Assembly (NCBI RefSeq): GCF_027942865.1
Contig: NC_134507.1
Coordinates: forward strand, 32,222,447-32,286,446
Length of the DNA: 64,000 bases
DNA from: Odontesthes bonariensis
Taxonomy: Eukaryota > Chordata > Actinopteri > Atheriniformes > Atherinopsidae
Reading direction: 5' to 3'
Positions 23,769 to 36,645 of the stretch are shown in pieces. A model generated the notes under the pieces. That model searched no databases. It was given only the letters and a program-made list of their open reading frames with translations, and was not told the origin of the DNA. How positions within the stretch are numbered: the first letter of the stretch is position 1; every line of letters begins with the position of its first letter. The position numbers and the translations under genes were made by a program.

Positions 23769-24316
23769 ATTTGACTGTATAACGTAAATATCCCTGGGCA
23801 ACTCTACCTTGGTTTTTGTCCTGGCGTTGCTGCTTTAACGACACCTTTCCATCTTTAAAACCCATGTTTTGCAAGGTTTGCTGAATGCTGCGGCAGGTCT
23901 GCACAGCTGATATGCAGCTGCGCAGTTGTCAGGTGAGGTCATACGGTGCAGTCACCCCAGGCAGGTGGGCGTTGCCTTAGTGATGGCAACAACGAGATGA
24001 GAATACGGCAGCATTTCTGCACTGGAGATATTAAGCCGTGAGGGTTTGCCTCAACTAAGAATTTTCCCAGTGTGGGTGGGTGTGGCTCTAGAGATGGGGA
24101 GAGTGGAAAAACTAAATCAATTTGTGCTCCAAGTTCCTTGGTTGTTGAAACAAGAACTGATCAGAAAGATGAAGAAAAGCCGGACTGTTTTAATCTGCAA
24201 GCTTTTCAGATTCAGGTTAGCTGCTGGCAGGGCACTGCAGACAGTTGAATTTGCTGCACCGTCCGGCCGAGTGAGGCACCTGGAAAAGAGGAGTCAGCCT
24301 CTGACAGTTCCAACTC

Positions 24317-24480
24317 ATACTTACCTGGCAGGGGAGATACAATGATCAAGAAGGTGGTTCACCCAGGACGAGGCTCAGCCATTGCACACCGGCTGTACTG
24401 ACCCTTGCGAATTCCCCAAATGTGGGAATCTCGACTGCATAATTTCTGGTAGTGGGGGACTGCGTTCGCGCTCTCCCCTG
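24317..24480 (+). ncRNA. rnu1: U1 snRNA gene, copy 31
   Basis: C25A; the last copy of this variant along the array. Confidence 0.95.
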
Positions 24481-25028
24481 ATTTGACTGTATAACGTAAA
24501 TATCCCTGGGCAACTCTACCTTGGTCTTTGTCCTGGCGTTGCTGCTTTAACAACACCTTTCCATCTTTAAAACCCATGTTTTGCAAGGGTTGCTGAATGC
24601 TGCGGCAGGTCTGCACAGCTGATATGCAGCTGCGCAGTTGTCAGGTGAGGTCATACGGTGCAGTCACCCCAGGCAGGTGGGCGTTGCCTTAGTGATGGCA
24701 ACAACGAGATGAGAATACGGCAGCATTTCTGCACTGGAGATATTAAGCCGTGAGGGTTTGCCTCAACTAAGAATTTTCCCAGTGTGGGTGGGTGTGGCTC
24801 TAGAGATGGGGAGAGTGGAAAAACTAAATCAATTTGTGCTCCAAGTTCCTTGGTTGTTGAAACAAGAACTGATCAGAAAGATGAAGAAAAGCCGGACTGT
24901 TTTAATCTGCAAGCTTTTCAGATTCAGGTTAGCTGCTGGCATGGCACTGCAGACAGTTGAATTTGCTGCACCGTCCGGCCGAGTGAGGCACCTGGAAAAG
25001 AGGTGTCAGCCTCTGACAGTTCCAACTC

Positions 25029-25192
25029 ATACTTACCTGGCAGGGGAGATACCATGATCAAGAAGGTGGTTCACCCAGGACGAGGCTCAGCCATTGCACA
25101 CCGGCTGTACTGACCCTTGCGAGTTCCCCAAATGTGGGAATCTCGACTGCATAATTTCTGGTAGTGGGGGACTGCGTTCGCGCTCTCCCCTG
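25029..25192 (+). ncRNA. rnu1: U1 snRNA gene, copy 32
   Basis: Single unique change A95G in the stem-loop III region. Confidence 0.95.
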
Positions 25193-25740
25193 ATTTGACT
25201 GTATAACGTAAATATCCCTGGGCAACTCTACCTTGGTTTTTGTCCTGGCGTTGCTGCTTTAACGACACCTTTCCATCTTTAAAACCCATGTTTTGCAAGG
25301 TTTGCTGAATGCTGCGGCAGGTCTGCACAGCTGATATGCAGCTGCGCAGTTGTCAGGTGAGGTCATACGGTGCAGTCACCCCAGGCAGGTGGGCGTTGCC
25401 TTAGTGATGGCAACAACGAGATGAGAATACGGCAGCATTTCTGCACTGGAGATATTAAGCCGTGAGGGTTTGCCTCAACTAAGAATTTTCCCAGTGTGGG
25501 TGGGTGTGGCTCTAGAGATGGGGAGAGTGGAAAAACTAAATCAATTTGTGCTCCAAGTTCCTTGGTTGTTGAAACAAGAACTGATCAGAAAGATGAAGAA
25601 AAGCCGGACTGTTTTAATCTGCAAGCTTTTCAGATTCAGGTTAGCTGCTGGCATGGCACAGCAGACAGTTGAATTTACTGCACCGTCCGGCCGAGTGAGG
25701 CACCTGGAAAAGAGGTGTCAGCCTCTGACAGTTCCAACTC

Positions 25741-25904
25741 ATACTTACCTGGCAGGGGAGATACCATGATCAAGAAGGTGGTTCACCCAGGACGAGGCTC
25801 AGCCATTGCACACCGGCTGTACTGACCCTTGCGAATTCCCCAAATGTGGGAATCTTGACTGCATAATTTCTGGTAGTGGGGGACTGCGTTCGCGCTCTCC
25901 CCTG
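25741..25904 (+). ncRNA. rnu1: U1 snRNA gene, copy 33
   Basis: C116T only; opens the first 6-unit block (copies 33-38). Confidence 0.95.
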
Positions 25905-26452
25905 ATTTGACTGTATAACGTAAATATCCCTGGGCAACTCTACCTTGGTTTTTGTCCTGGCGTTGCTGCTTTAACGACACCTTTCCATCTTTAAAACCCA
26001 TGTTTTGCAAGGTTTGCTGAATGCTGCGGCAGGTCTGCACAGCTGATATGCAGCTGCGCAGTTGTCAGGTGAGGTCATACGGTGCAGTCACCCCAGGCAG
26101 GTGGGCGTTGCCTTAGTGATGGCAACAACGAGATGAGAATACGGCAGCATTTCTGCACTGGAGATATTAAGCCGTGAGGGTTTGCCTCAACTAAGAATTT
26201 TCCCAGTGTGGGTGGGTGTGGCTCTAGAGATGGGGAGAGTGGAAAAACTAAATCAATTTGTGCTCCAAGTTCCTTGGTTGTTGAAACAAGAACTGATCAG
26301 AAAGATGAAGAAAAGCCGGACTGTTTTAATCTGCAAGCTTTTCAGATTCAGGTTAGCTGCTGGCATGGCACTGCAGACAGTTGAATTTGCTGCACCGTCC
26401 GGCCGAGTGAGGCACCTGGAAAAGAGGTGTCAGCCTCTGACAGTTCCAACTC

Positions 26453-26616
26453 ATACTTACCTGGCAGGGGAGATACCATGATCAAGAAGGTGGTTCACCC
26501 AGGACGAGGCTCAGCCATTGTACACCGGCTGTACTGACCCTTGCGAATTCCCCAAATGTGGGAATCTCGACTGCATAATTTCTGGTAGTGGGGGACTGCG
26601 TTCGCGCTCTCCCCTG
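26453..26616 (+). ncRNA. rnu1: U1 snRNA gene, copy 34
   Basis: C69T in the U1A loop; stem-loop I is normal, unlike copies 18, 23 and 28. Confidence 0.95.
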
Positions 26617-27165
26617 ATTTGACTGTATAACGTAAATATCCCTGGGCAACTCTACCTTGGTCTTTGTCCTGGCGTTGCTGCTTTAACGACACCTTTCCAT
26701 CTTTAAAACCCATGTTTTGCAAGGTTTGCTGAATGCTGCGGCAGGTCTGCACAGCTGATATGCAGCTGCGCAGTTGTCAGGTGAGGTCATAAAGTGCAGT
26801 CACCCCAGGCAGGTGGGCGTTGCCTTAGTGATGGCAACAACGAGATGAGAATACGGCAGCATTTCTGCACTGGAGAAATTAAGCCGTGAGGGTTTGCCTC
26901 AACTAAGAATTTTCCCAGTGTGGGTTGGGTGTGGCTCTAGAGATGGGGAGAGTGGAAAAACTAAATCAATTTGTGCTCCAAGTTCCTTGGTTGTTGAAAC
27001 AAGAACTGATCAGAAAGATGAAGAAAAGCCGGACTGTTTTAATCTGCAAGCTTTTCAGATTCAGGTTAGCTGCTGGCATGGCACAGCAGACAGTTGAATT
27101 TACTGCACCGTCCGGCCGAGTGAGGCACCTGGAAAAGAGGTGTCAGCCTCTGACAGTTCCAACTC

Positions 27166-27329
27166 ATACTTACCTGGCAGGGGAGATACCATGATCAAGA
27201 AGGTGGTTCACCCAGGACGAGGCTCAGCCATTGCACACCGGCTGTACTGACCCTTGCGAATTCCCCAAATGTGGGAATCTCGACTGCATAATTTCTGGTA
27301 GTGGGGTACTGCGTTCGCGCTCTCCCCTG
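27166..27329 (+). ncRNA. rnu1: U1 snRNA gene, copy 35
   Basis: G142T only. Confidence 0.95.
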
Positions 27330-27878
27330 ATTTGACTGTATAACGTAAATATCCCTGGGCAACTCTACCTTGGTTTTTGTCCTGGCGTTGCTGCTTTAAC
27401 GACACCTTTCCATCTTTAAAACCCATGTTTTGCAAGGGTTGCTGAATGCTGCGGCAGGTCTGCACAGCTGATATGCAGCTGCGCAGTTGTCAGGTGAGGT
27501 CATACGGTGCAGTCACCCCAGGCAGGTGGGCGTTGCCTTAGTGATGGCAACAACGAGATGAGAATACGGCAGCATTTCTGCACTGGAGATATTAAGCCGT
27601 GAGGGTTTGCCTCAACTAAGAATTTTCCCAGTGTGGGTTGGGTGTGGCTCTAGAGACGGGGAGAGTGGAAAAACTAAATCAATTTGTGCTCCAAGTTCCT
27701 TGGTTGTTGAAACAAGAACTGATCAGAAAGATGAAGAAAAGCCAGACTGTTTTAATCTGCAAGCTTTTCAGATTCAGGTTAGCTGCTGGCATGGCACTGC
27801 AGACAGTTGAATTTGCTGCACCGTCTGGCCGAGTGAGGCACCTGGAAAAGAGGTGTCAGCCTCTGACAGTTCCAACTC

Positions 27879-28042
27879 ATACTTACCTGGCAGGGGAGAT
27901 ACCATGATCAAGAAGGTGGTTCACCCAGGACGAGGCTCAGCCATTGTACACCGGCTGTACTGACCCTTGCGAATTCCCCAAATGTGGGAGTCTCGACTGC
28001 ATAATTTTTGGTAGTGGGGGACTGCGTTCGCGCTCTCCCCTG
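27879..28042 (+). ncRNA. rnu1: U1 snRNA gene, copy 36
   Basis: C69T, A112G and C130T; the last turns the Sm site into AATTTTTGG, still a good Sm consensus. Identical to copy 42. Confidence 0.94.
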
Positions 28043-28590
28043 ATTTGACTGTATAACGTAAATATCCCTGGGCAACTCTACCTTGGTTTTTGTCCTGGCG
28101 TTGCTGCTTTAACGACACCTTTCCATCTTTAAAACCCATGTTTTGCAAGGTTTGCTGAATGCTGCGGCAGGTCTGCACAGCTGATATGCAGCTGCGCAGT
28201 TGTCAGGTGAGGTCATACGGTGCAGTCACCCCAGGCAGGTGGGCGTTGCCTTAGTGATGGCAACAACGAGATGAGAATACGGCAGCATTTCTGCACTGGA
28301 GATATTAAGCCGTGAGGGTTTGCCTCAACTAAGAATTTTCCCAGTTTGGGTGGGTGTGGCTCTAGAGATGGGGAGAGTGGAAAAACTAAATCAATTTGTG
28401 CTCCAAGTTCCTTGGTTGTTGAAACAAGAACTGATCAGAAAGATGAAGAAAAGCCGGACTGTTTTAATCTGCAAGCTTTTCAGATTCAGGTTAGCTGCTG
28501 GCATGGCACTGCAGACAGTTGAATTTGCTGCACCGTCCGGCCGAGTGAGGCACCTGGAAAAGAGGTGTCAGCCTCTGACAGTTCCAACTC

Positions 28591-28754
28591 ATACTTACCT
28601 GGCAGGGGAGATACCATGATCAAGAAGGTGGTTCACCCAGGACGAGGCTCAGCCATTGCACACCGGCTGTACTGACCCTTGCGAATTCCCCAAATGTGGG
28701 AATCTCGACTGCATAATTTCTGGTAGTGGGGGACTGCGTTCGCGCTCTCCCCTG
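28591..28754 (+). ncRNA. rnu1: U1 snRNA gene, copy 37
   Basis: Consensus gene. Its upstream spacer has CCCAGTTTGGG instead of CCCAGTGTGGG, shared with copy 43. Confidence 0.95.
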
Positions 28755-29302
28755 ATTTGACTGTATAACGTAAATATCCCTGGGCAACTCTACCTTGGTT
28801 TTTGTCCTGGCGTTGCTGCTTTAACGACACCTTTCCATCTTTAAAACCCATGTTTTGCAAGGTTTGCTGAATGCTGCGGCAGGTCTGCACAGCTGATATG
28901 CAGCTGCGCAGTTGTCAGGTGAGGTCATACGGTGCAGTCACCCCAGGCAGGTGGGCGTTGCCTTAGTGATGGCAACAACGAGATGAGAATACGGCAGCAT
29001 TTCTTCACTGGAGATATTAAGCCGTGAGGGTTTGCCTCAACTAAGAATTTTCCCAGTGTGGGTGGGTGTGGCTCTAGAGATGGGGAGAGTGGAAAAACTA
29101 AATTAATTTGTGCTCCAAGTTCCTTGGTTGTTGAAACAAGAACTGATCAGAAAGATGAAGAAAAGCCGGACTGTTTTAATCTGCAAGCTTTTCAGATTCA
29201 GGTTAGCTGCTGGCAGGGCACTGCAGACAGTTGAATTTGCTGCACCGTCCGGCCGAGTGAGGCACCTGGAAAAGAGGTGTCAGCCTCTGACAGTTCCAAC
29301 TC

Positions 29303-29466
29303 ATACTTACCTGGCAGGGGAGATACCATGATCAAGAAGGTGGTTCACCCAGGACGAGGCTCAGCCATTGCACACCGGCTGTACTGACCCTTGCGAATTC
29401 CCCAAATGTGGGAATCTCGACTGCATAATTTCTGGTAGTGGGGGACTGCGTTCGCGCTCTCCCCTG
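29303..29466 (+). ncRNA. rnu1: U1 snRNA gene, copy 38
   Basis: Consensus gene; its upstream spacer carries changes shared only with copy 44 (TTTCTTCACTGG and AAATTAATTTG). Confidence 0.95.
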
Positions 29467-30014
29467 ATTTGACTGTATAACGTAAATATCCCTGGGCAAC
29501 TCTACCTTGGTTTTTGTCCTGGCGTTGCTGCTTTAACGACACCTTTCCATCTTTAAAACCCATGTTTTGCAAGGTTTGCTGAATGCTGCGGCAGGTCTGC
29601 ACAGCTGATATGCAGCTGCGCAGTTGTCAGGTGAGGTCATACGGTGCAGTCACCCCAGGCAGGTGGGCGTTGCCTTAGTGATGGCAACAACGAGATGAGA
29701 ATACGGCAGCATTTCTGCACTGGAGATATTAAGCCGTGAGGGTTTGCCTCAACTAAGAATTTTCCCAGTGTGGGTGGGTGTGGCTCTAGAGATGGGGAGA
29801 GTGGAAAAACTAAATCAATTTGTGCTCCAAGTTCCTTGGTTGTTGAAACAAGAACTGATCAGAAAGATGAAGAAAAGCCGGACTGTTTTAATCTGCAAGC
29901 TTTTCAGATTCAGGTTAGCTGCTGGCATGGCACAGCAGACAGTTGAATTTACTGCACCGTCCGGCCGAGTGAGGCACCTGGAAAAGAGGTGTCAGCCTCT
30001 GACAGTTCCAACTC

Positions 30015-30178
30015 ATACTTACCTGGCAGGGGAGATACCATGATCAAGAAGGTGGTTCACCCAGGACGAGGCTCAGCCATTGCACACCGGCTGTACTGAC
30101 CCTTGCGAATTCCCCAAATGTGGGAATCTTGACTGCATAATTTCTGGTAGTGGGGGACTGCGTTCGCGCTCTCCCCTG
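30015..30178 (+). ncRNA. rnu1: U1 snRNA gene, copy 39
   Basis: C116T; opens the second 6-unit block (copies 39-44). Confidence 0.95.
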
Positions 30179-30726
30179 ATTTGACTGTATAACGTAAATA
30201 TCCCTGGGCAACTCTACCTTGGTTTTTGTCCTGGCGTTGCTGCTTTAACGACACCTTTCCATCTTTAAAACCCATGTTTTGCAAGGTTTGCTGAATGCTG
30301 CGGCAGGTCTGCACAGCTGATATGCAGCTGCGCAGTTGTCAGGTGAGGTCATACGGTGCAGTCACCCCAGGCAGGTGGGCATTGCCTTAGTGATGGCAAC
30401 AACGAGATGAGAATACGGCAGCATTTCTGCACTGGAGATATTAAGCCGTGAGGGTTTGCCTCAACTAAGAATTTTCCCAGTGTGGGTGGGTGTGGCTCTA
30501 GAGATGGGGAGAGTGGAAAAACTAAATCAATTTGTGCTCCAAGTTCCTTGGTTGTTGAAACAAGAACTGATCAGAAAGATGAAGAAAAGCCGGACTGTTT
30601 TAATCTGCAAGCTTTTCAGATTCAGGTTAGCTGCTGGCATGGCACTGCAGACAGTTGAATTTGCTGCACCGTCCGGCCGAGTGAGGCACCTGGAAAAGAG
30701 GTGTCAGCCTCTGACAGTTCCAACTC

Positions 30727-30890
30727 ATACTTACCTGGCAGGGGAGATACCATGATCAAGAAGGTGGTTCACCCAGGACGAGGCTCAGCCATTGTACACC
30801 GGCTGTACTGACCCTTGCGAATTCCCCAAATGTGGGAATCTCGACTGCATAATTTCTGGTAGTGGGGGACTGCGTTCGCGCTCTCCCCTG
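30727..30890 (+). ncRNA. rnu1: U1 snRNA gene, copy 40
   Basis: C69T; twin of copy 34, including a spacer change (CATAAAGTGCAG) after both genes. Confidence 0.95.
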
Positions 30891-31439
30891 ATTTGACTGT
30901 ATAACGTAAATATCCCTGGGCAACTCTACCTTGGTCTTTGTCCTGGCGTTGCTGCTTTAACGACACCTTTCCATCTTTAAAACCCATGTTTTGCAAGGTT
31001 TGCTGAATGCTGCGGCAGGTCTGCACAGCTGATATGCAGCTGCGCAGTTGTCAGGTGAGGTCATAAAGTGCAGTCACCCCAGGCAGGTGGGCGTTGCCTT
31101 AGTGATGGCAACAACGAGATGAGAATACGGCAGCATTTCTGCACTGGAGAAATTAAGCCGTGAGGGTTTGCCTCAACTAAGAATTTTCCCAGTGTGGGTT
31201 GGGTGTGGCTCTAGAGATGGGGAGAGTGGAAAAACTAAATCAATTTGTGCTCCAAGTTCCTTGGTTGTTGAAACAAGAACTGATCAGAAAGATGAAGAAA
31301 AGCCGGACTGTTTTAATCTGCAAGCTTTTCAGATTCAGGTTAGCTGCTGGCATGGCACTGCAGACAGTTGAATTTGCTGCACCGTCCGGCCGAGTGAGGC
31401 ACCTGGAAAAGAGGTGTCAGCCTCTGACAGTTCCAACTC

Positions 31440-31603
31440 ATACTTACCTGGCAGGGGAGATACCATGATCAAGAAGGTGGTTCACCCAGGACGAGGCTCA
31501 GCCATTGCACACCGGCTGTACTGACCCTTGCGAATTCCCCAAATGTGGGAATCTCGACTGCATAATTTCTGGTAGTGGGGTACTGCGTTCGCGCTCTCCC
31601 CTG
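31440..31603 (+). ncRNA. rnu1: U1 snRNA gene, copy 41
   Basis: G142T; twin of copy 35. Confidence 0.95.
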
Positions 31604-32152
31604 ATTTGACTGTATAACGTAAATATCCCTGGGCAACTCTACCTTGGTTTTTGTCCTGGCGTTGCTGCTTTAACGACACCTTTCCATCTTTAAAACCCAT
31701 GTTTTGCAAGGGTTGCTGAATGCTGCGGCAGGTCTGCACAGCTGATATGCAGCTGCGCAGTTGTCAGGTGAGGTCATACGGTGCAGTCACCCCAGGCAGG
31801 TGGGCGTTGCCTTAGTGATGGCAACAACGAGATGAGAATACGGCAGCATTTCTGCACTGGAGATATTAAGCCGTGAGGGTTTGCCTCAACTAAGAATTTT
31901 CCCAGTGTGGGTTGGGTGTGGCTCTAGAGACGGGGAGAGTGGAAAAACTAAATCAATTTGTGCTCCAAGTTCCTTGGTTGTTGAAACAAGAACTGATCAG
32001 AAAGATGAAGAAAAGCCAGACTGTTTTAATCTGCAAGCTTTTCAGATTCAGGTTAGCTGCTGGCATGGCACTGCAGACAGTTGAATTTGCTGCACCGTCT
32101 GGCCGAGTGAGGCACCTGGAAAAGAGGTGTCAGCCTCTGACAGTTCCAACTC

Positions 32153-32316
32153 ATACTTACCTGGCAGGGGAGATACCATGATCAAGAAGGTGGTTCACCC
32201 AGGACGAGGCTCAGCCATTGTACACCGGCTGTACTGACCCTTGCGAATTCCCCAAATGTGGGAGTCTCGACTGCATAATTTTTGGTAGTGGGGGACTGCG
32301 TTCGCGCTCTCCCCTG
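32153..32316 (+). ncRNA. rnu1: U1 snRNA gene, copy 42
   Basis: C69T, A112G and C130T; twin of copy 36. Confidence 0.94.
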
Positions 32317-32864
32317 ATTTGACTGTATAACGTAAATATCCCTGGGCAACTCTACCTTGGTTTTTGTCCTGGCGTTGCTGCTTTAACGACACCTTTCCAT
32401 CTTTAAAACCCATGTTTTGCAAGGTTTGCTGAATGCTGCGGCAGGTCTGCACAGCTGATATGCAGCTGCGCAGTTGTCAGGTGAGGTCATACGGTGCAGT
32501 CACCCCAGGCAGGTGGGCGTTGCCTTAGTGATGGCAACAACGAGATGAGAATACGGCAGCATTTCTGCACTGGAGATATTAAGCCGTGAGGGTTTGCCTC
32601 AACTAAGAATTTTCCCAGTTTGGGTGGGTGTGGCTCTAGAGATGGGGAGAGTGGAAAAACTAAATCAATTTGTGCTCCAAGTTCCTTGGTTGTTGAAACA
32701 AGAACTGATCAGAAAGATGAAGAAAAGCCGGACTGTTTTAATCTGCAAGCTTTTCAGATTCAGGTTAGCTGCTGGCATGGCACTGCAGACAGTTGAATTT
32801 GCTGCACCGTCCGGCCGAGTGAGGCACCTGGAAAAGAGGTGTCAGCCTCTGACAGTTCCAACTC

Positions 32865-33028
32865 ATACTTACCTGGCAGGGGAGATACCATGATCAAGAA
32901 GGTGGTTCACCCAGGACGAGGCTCAGCCATTGCACACCGGCTGTACTGACCCTTGCGAATTCCCCAAATGTGGGAATCTCGACTGCATAATTTCTGGTAG
33001 TGGGGGACTGCGTTCGCGCTCTCCCCTG
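32865..33028 (+). ncRNA. rnu1: U1 snRNA gene, copy 43
   Basis: Consensus gene; twin of copy 37. Confidence 0.95.
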
Positions 33029-33576
33029 ATTTGACTGTATAACGTAAATATCCCTGGGCAACTCTACCTTGGTTTTTGTCCTGGCGTTGCTGCTTTAACG
33101 ACACCTTTCCATCTTTAAAACCCATGTTTTGCAAGGTTTGCTGAATGCTGCGGCAGGTCTGCACAGCTGATATGCAGCTGCGCAGTTGTCAGGTGAGGTC
33201 ATACGGTGCAGTCACCCCAGGCAGGTGGGCGTTGCCTTAGTGATGGCAACAACGAGATGAGAATACGGCAGCATTTCTTCACTGGAGATATTAAGCCGTG
33301 AGGGTTTGCCTCAACTAAGAATTTTCCCAGTGTGGGTGGGTGTGGCTCTAGAGATGGGGAGAGTGGAAAAACTAAATTAATTTGTGCTCCAAGTTCCTTG
33401 GTTGTTGAAACAAGAACTGATCAGAAAGATGAAGAAAAGCCGGACTGTTTTAATCTGCAAGCTTTTCAGATTCAGGTTAGCTGCTGGCATGGCACTGCAG
33501 ACAGTTGAATTTGCTGCACCGTCCGGCCGAGTGAGGCACCTGGAAAAGAGGTGTCAGCCTCTGACAGTTCCAACTC

Positions 33577-33740
33577 ATACTTACCTGGCAGGGGAGATAC
33601 CATGATCAAGAAGGTGGTTCACCCAGGACGAGGCTCAGCCATTGCACACCGGCTGTACTGACCCTTGCGAATTCCCCAAATGTGGGAATCTCGACTGCAT
33701 AATTTCTGGTAGTGGGGGACTACGTTCGCGCTCTCCCCTG
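33577..33740 (+). ncRNA. rnu1: U1 snRNA gene, copy 44
   Basis: G146A in stem-loop IV, not shared with its twin copy 38, so it is younger than the 6-unit duplication. Confidence 0.95.
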
Positions 33741-34288
33741 ATTTGACTGTATAACGTAAATATCCCTGGGCAACTCTACCTTGGTTTTTGTCCTGGCGTT
33801 GCTGCTTTAACGACACCTTTCCATCTTTAAAACTCATGTTTTGCAAGGTTTGCTGAATGCTGCGGCAGGTCTGCACAGCTGATATGCAGCTGCGCAGTTG
33901 TCAGGTGAGGTCATACGGTGCAGTCACCCCAGGCAGGTGGGCGTTGCCTTAGTGATGGCAACAACGAGATGAGAATACGGCAGCATTTCTGCACTGGAGA
34001 TATTAAGCCGTGAGGGTTTGCCTCAACTAAGAATTTTCCCAGTGTGGGTGGGTGTGGCTCTAGAGATGGGGAGAGTGGAAAAACTAAATCAATTTGTGCT
34101 CCAAATTCCTTGGTTGTTGAAACAAGAACTGATCAGAAAGATGAAGAAAAGCCGGACTGTTTTAATCTGCAAGCTTTTCAGATTCAGGTTAGCTGCTGGC
34201 ATGGCACTGCAGACAGTTGAATTTGCTGCACCGTCCGGCCGAGTGAGGCACCTGGAAAAGAGGTGTCAGCCTCTGACAGTTCCAACTC

Positions 34289-34452
34289 ATACTTACCTGG
34301 CAGGGGAGATACCATGATCAAGAAGGTGGTTCACCCAGGACGAGGCTCAGCCATTGCACACCGGCTGTACTGACCCTTGCGAATTCCCCAAATGTGGGAA
34401 TCTCGACTGCATAATTTCTGGTAGTGGGGGACTGCGTTCGCGCTCTCCCCTG
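34289..34452 (+). ncRNA. rnu1: U1 snRNA gene, copy 45
   Basis: Consensus gene; first of the last four units, which share fewer array-wide variants. Confidence 0.95.
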
Positions 34453-35000
34453 ATTTGACTGTATAACGTGAATATCCCTGGGCAACTCTACCTTGGTTTT
34501 TGTTCTGGCGTTGCTGCTTTAACGACACCTTTCCATCTTTAAAATCCATGTTTTGCAAGGTTTGCTGAATGCTGCGGCAGGTCTGCACAGCTGATATGCA
34601 GCTGCGCAGTTGTCAGGTGAGGTCATACGGTGCAGTCACCCCAGGCAGGTGGGCGTTGCCTTAGTGATGGCAACAACGAGATGAGAATACGGCAGCATTT
34701 CTGCACTGGAGATATTAAGCCGTGAGGGTTTGCCTCAACTAAGAATTTTCCCAGTGTGGGTGGGTGTGGCTCTAGAGACGGGGAGAGTGGAAAAACTAAA
34801 TCAATTTGTGCTCCAAATTCCTTGGTTGTTGAAACAAGAACTGATCAGAAAGATGAAGAAAAGCCGGACTGTTTTAGTCTGCAAGCTTTTCAGATTCAGG
34901 TTAGCTGCTGGCATGGCACTGCAGACAGTTGAATTTGCTGCACCGTCTGGCCGAGTGAGGCACCTGGAAAAGAGGTGTCAGCCTCTGACAGTTCCAACTC

Positions 35001-35164
35001 ATACTTACCTGGCAGGGGAGATACCATGATCAAGAAGGTGGTTCACCCAGGACGAGGCTCAGCCATTGCACACCGGCTGTACTGACCCTTGCGAATTCCC
35101 CAAATGTGGGAATCTCGACTGCATAATTTCTGGTAGTGGGGGACTGCGTTCGCGCTCTCCCCTG
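35001..35164 (+). ncRNA. rnu1: U1 snRNA gene, copy 46
   Basis: Consensus gene; spacers here carry private changes, such as TAACGTGAATATCC after copies 45 and 46. Confidence 0.95.
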
Positions 35165-35712
35165 ATTTGACTGTATAACGTGAATATCCCTGGGCAACTC
35201 TACCTTGGTTTTTGTCCTGGCGTTGCTGCTTTAACGACACCTTTCCATCTTTAAAACCCATGTTTTGCAAGGTTTGCTGAATGCTGCGGCAGGTCTGCAC
35301 AGCTGATATGCAGCTGCGCAGTTGTCAGGTGAGGTCATACGGTGCAGTCACCCCAGGCAGGTGGGCGTTGCCTTGGTGATGGCAACAACGAGATGAGAAT
35401 ACGGCAGCATTTCTGCACTGGAGATATTAAGCCGTGAGGGTTTGCATCAACTAAGAATTTTCCCAGTGTGGGTGGGTGTGGCTCTAGAGATGGGGAGAGT
35501 GGAAAAACTAAATCAATTTGTGCTCCAAATTCCTTGGTTGTTGAAACAAGAACTGATCAGAAAGATGAAGAAAAGCCGGACTGTTTTAATCTGCAAGCTT
35601 TTCAGATTCAGGTTAGCTGCTGGCATGGCACTGCAGACAGTTGAATTTGATGCACCGTCCGGCCGAGTGAGGCACCTGGAAAAGAGGTGTCAGCCTCTGA
35701 CAGTTCCAACTC

Positions 35713-35876
35713 ATACTTACCTGGCAGGGGAGATACCATGATCAAGAAGGTGGTTCACCCAGGACGAGGCTCAGCCATTGCACACCGGCTGTACTGACCC
35801 TTGCGAATTCCCCAAATGTGGGAATCTCGACTGCATAATTTCTGGTAGTGGGGGACTGCGTTCGCGCTCTCCCCTG
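35713..35876 (+). ncRNA. rnu1: U1 snRNA gene, copy 47
   Basis: Consensus gene. Upstream it has the octamer-like GTTTGCAT instead of the usual GTTTGCCT. Confidence 0.95.
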
Positions 35877-36424
35877 ATTTGACTGTATAACGTAAATATC
35901 CCTGGGCAACTCTACCTTGGTTTTTGTCCTGGCGTTGCTGCTTTAACGACACCTTTCCATCTTTAAAACCCATGTTTTGCAAGGTTTGCTGAATGCTGCG
36001 GCAGGTCTGCACAGCTGATATGCAGCTGCGCAGTTGTCAGGTGAGGTCATACGGTGCAGTCACCCCAGGCAGGTGGGCGTTGCCTTAGTGATGGCAACAA
36101 CGAGATGAGAATACGGCAGCATTTCTGCACTGGAGATATTAAGCCGTGAGGGTTTGCCTCAACTAAGAATTTTCCCAGTGTGGGTGGGTGTGGCTCTAGA
36201 GACGGGGAGAGTGGAAAAACTAAATCAATTTGTGCTCCAAGTTCCTTGGTTGTTGAAACAAGAACTGATCAGAAAGATGAAGAAAAGCCGGACTGTTTTA
36301 ATCTGCAAGCTTTTCAGATTCAGGTTAGCTGCTGGCATGGCACTGCAGACAGTTGAATTTGCTGCACCGTCCGGCCGAGTGAGGCACCTGGGAAAGAGGT
36401 GTCAGCCTCTGACAGTTCCAACTC

Positions 36425-36588
36425 ATACTTACCTGGCAGGGGAGATACCATAATCAAGAAGGTGGTTCACCCAGGACGAGGCTCAGCCATTGCACACCGG
36501 CTGTACTGACCCTTGCGAATTCCCCAAATGTGGGAATCTCGACTGCATAATTTCTGGTAGTGGGGGACTGCGTTCGCGTTCTCCCCTG
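36425..36588 (+). ncRNA. rnu1: U1 snRNA gene, copy 48 (edge copy)
   Basis: Last U1 of the array. It carries G28A, the first base of the U1-70K decamer, and C155T in stem-loop IV. Its downstream spacer is cut off after about 60 bp by the compound array, though the immediate 3' flank is kept. Confidence 0.92.
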
Positions 36589-36645
36589 ATTTGACTGTAT
36601 AATGTAAATATCCCTGGGCAACTCTACCTTGGTTTTTGTTCTGGC

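Larger units (their letters stand above)
25415..29688. repeat. 6-unit higher-order repeat, first copy (U1 copies 33-38)
   Basis: Six consecutive units that recur almost unchanged 4,274 bp later. Private markers in gene and spacer (C116T; C69T; CATAAAGTG; G142T; AATTTTTGG Sm site; TTTCTTCAC) occur in the same order in both. Confidence 0.8.
29689..33962. repeat. 6-unit higher-order repeat, second copy (U1 copies 39-44)
   Basis: Near-identical duplicate of the preceding six units; only a few private differences, such as G146A in copy 44. Probably the youngest large rearrangement in the array. Confidence 0.8.
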
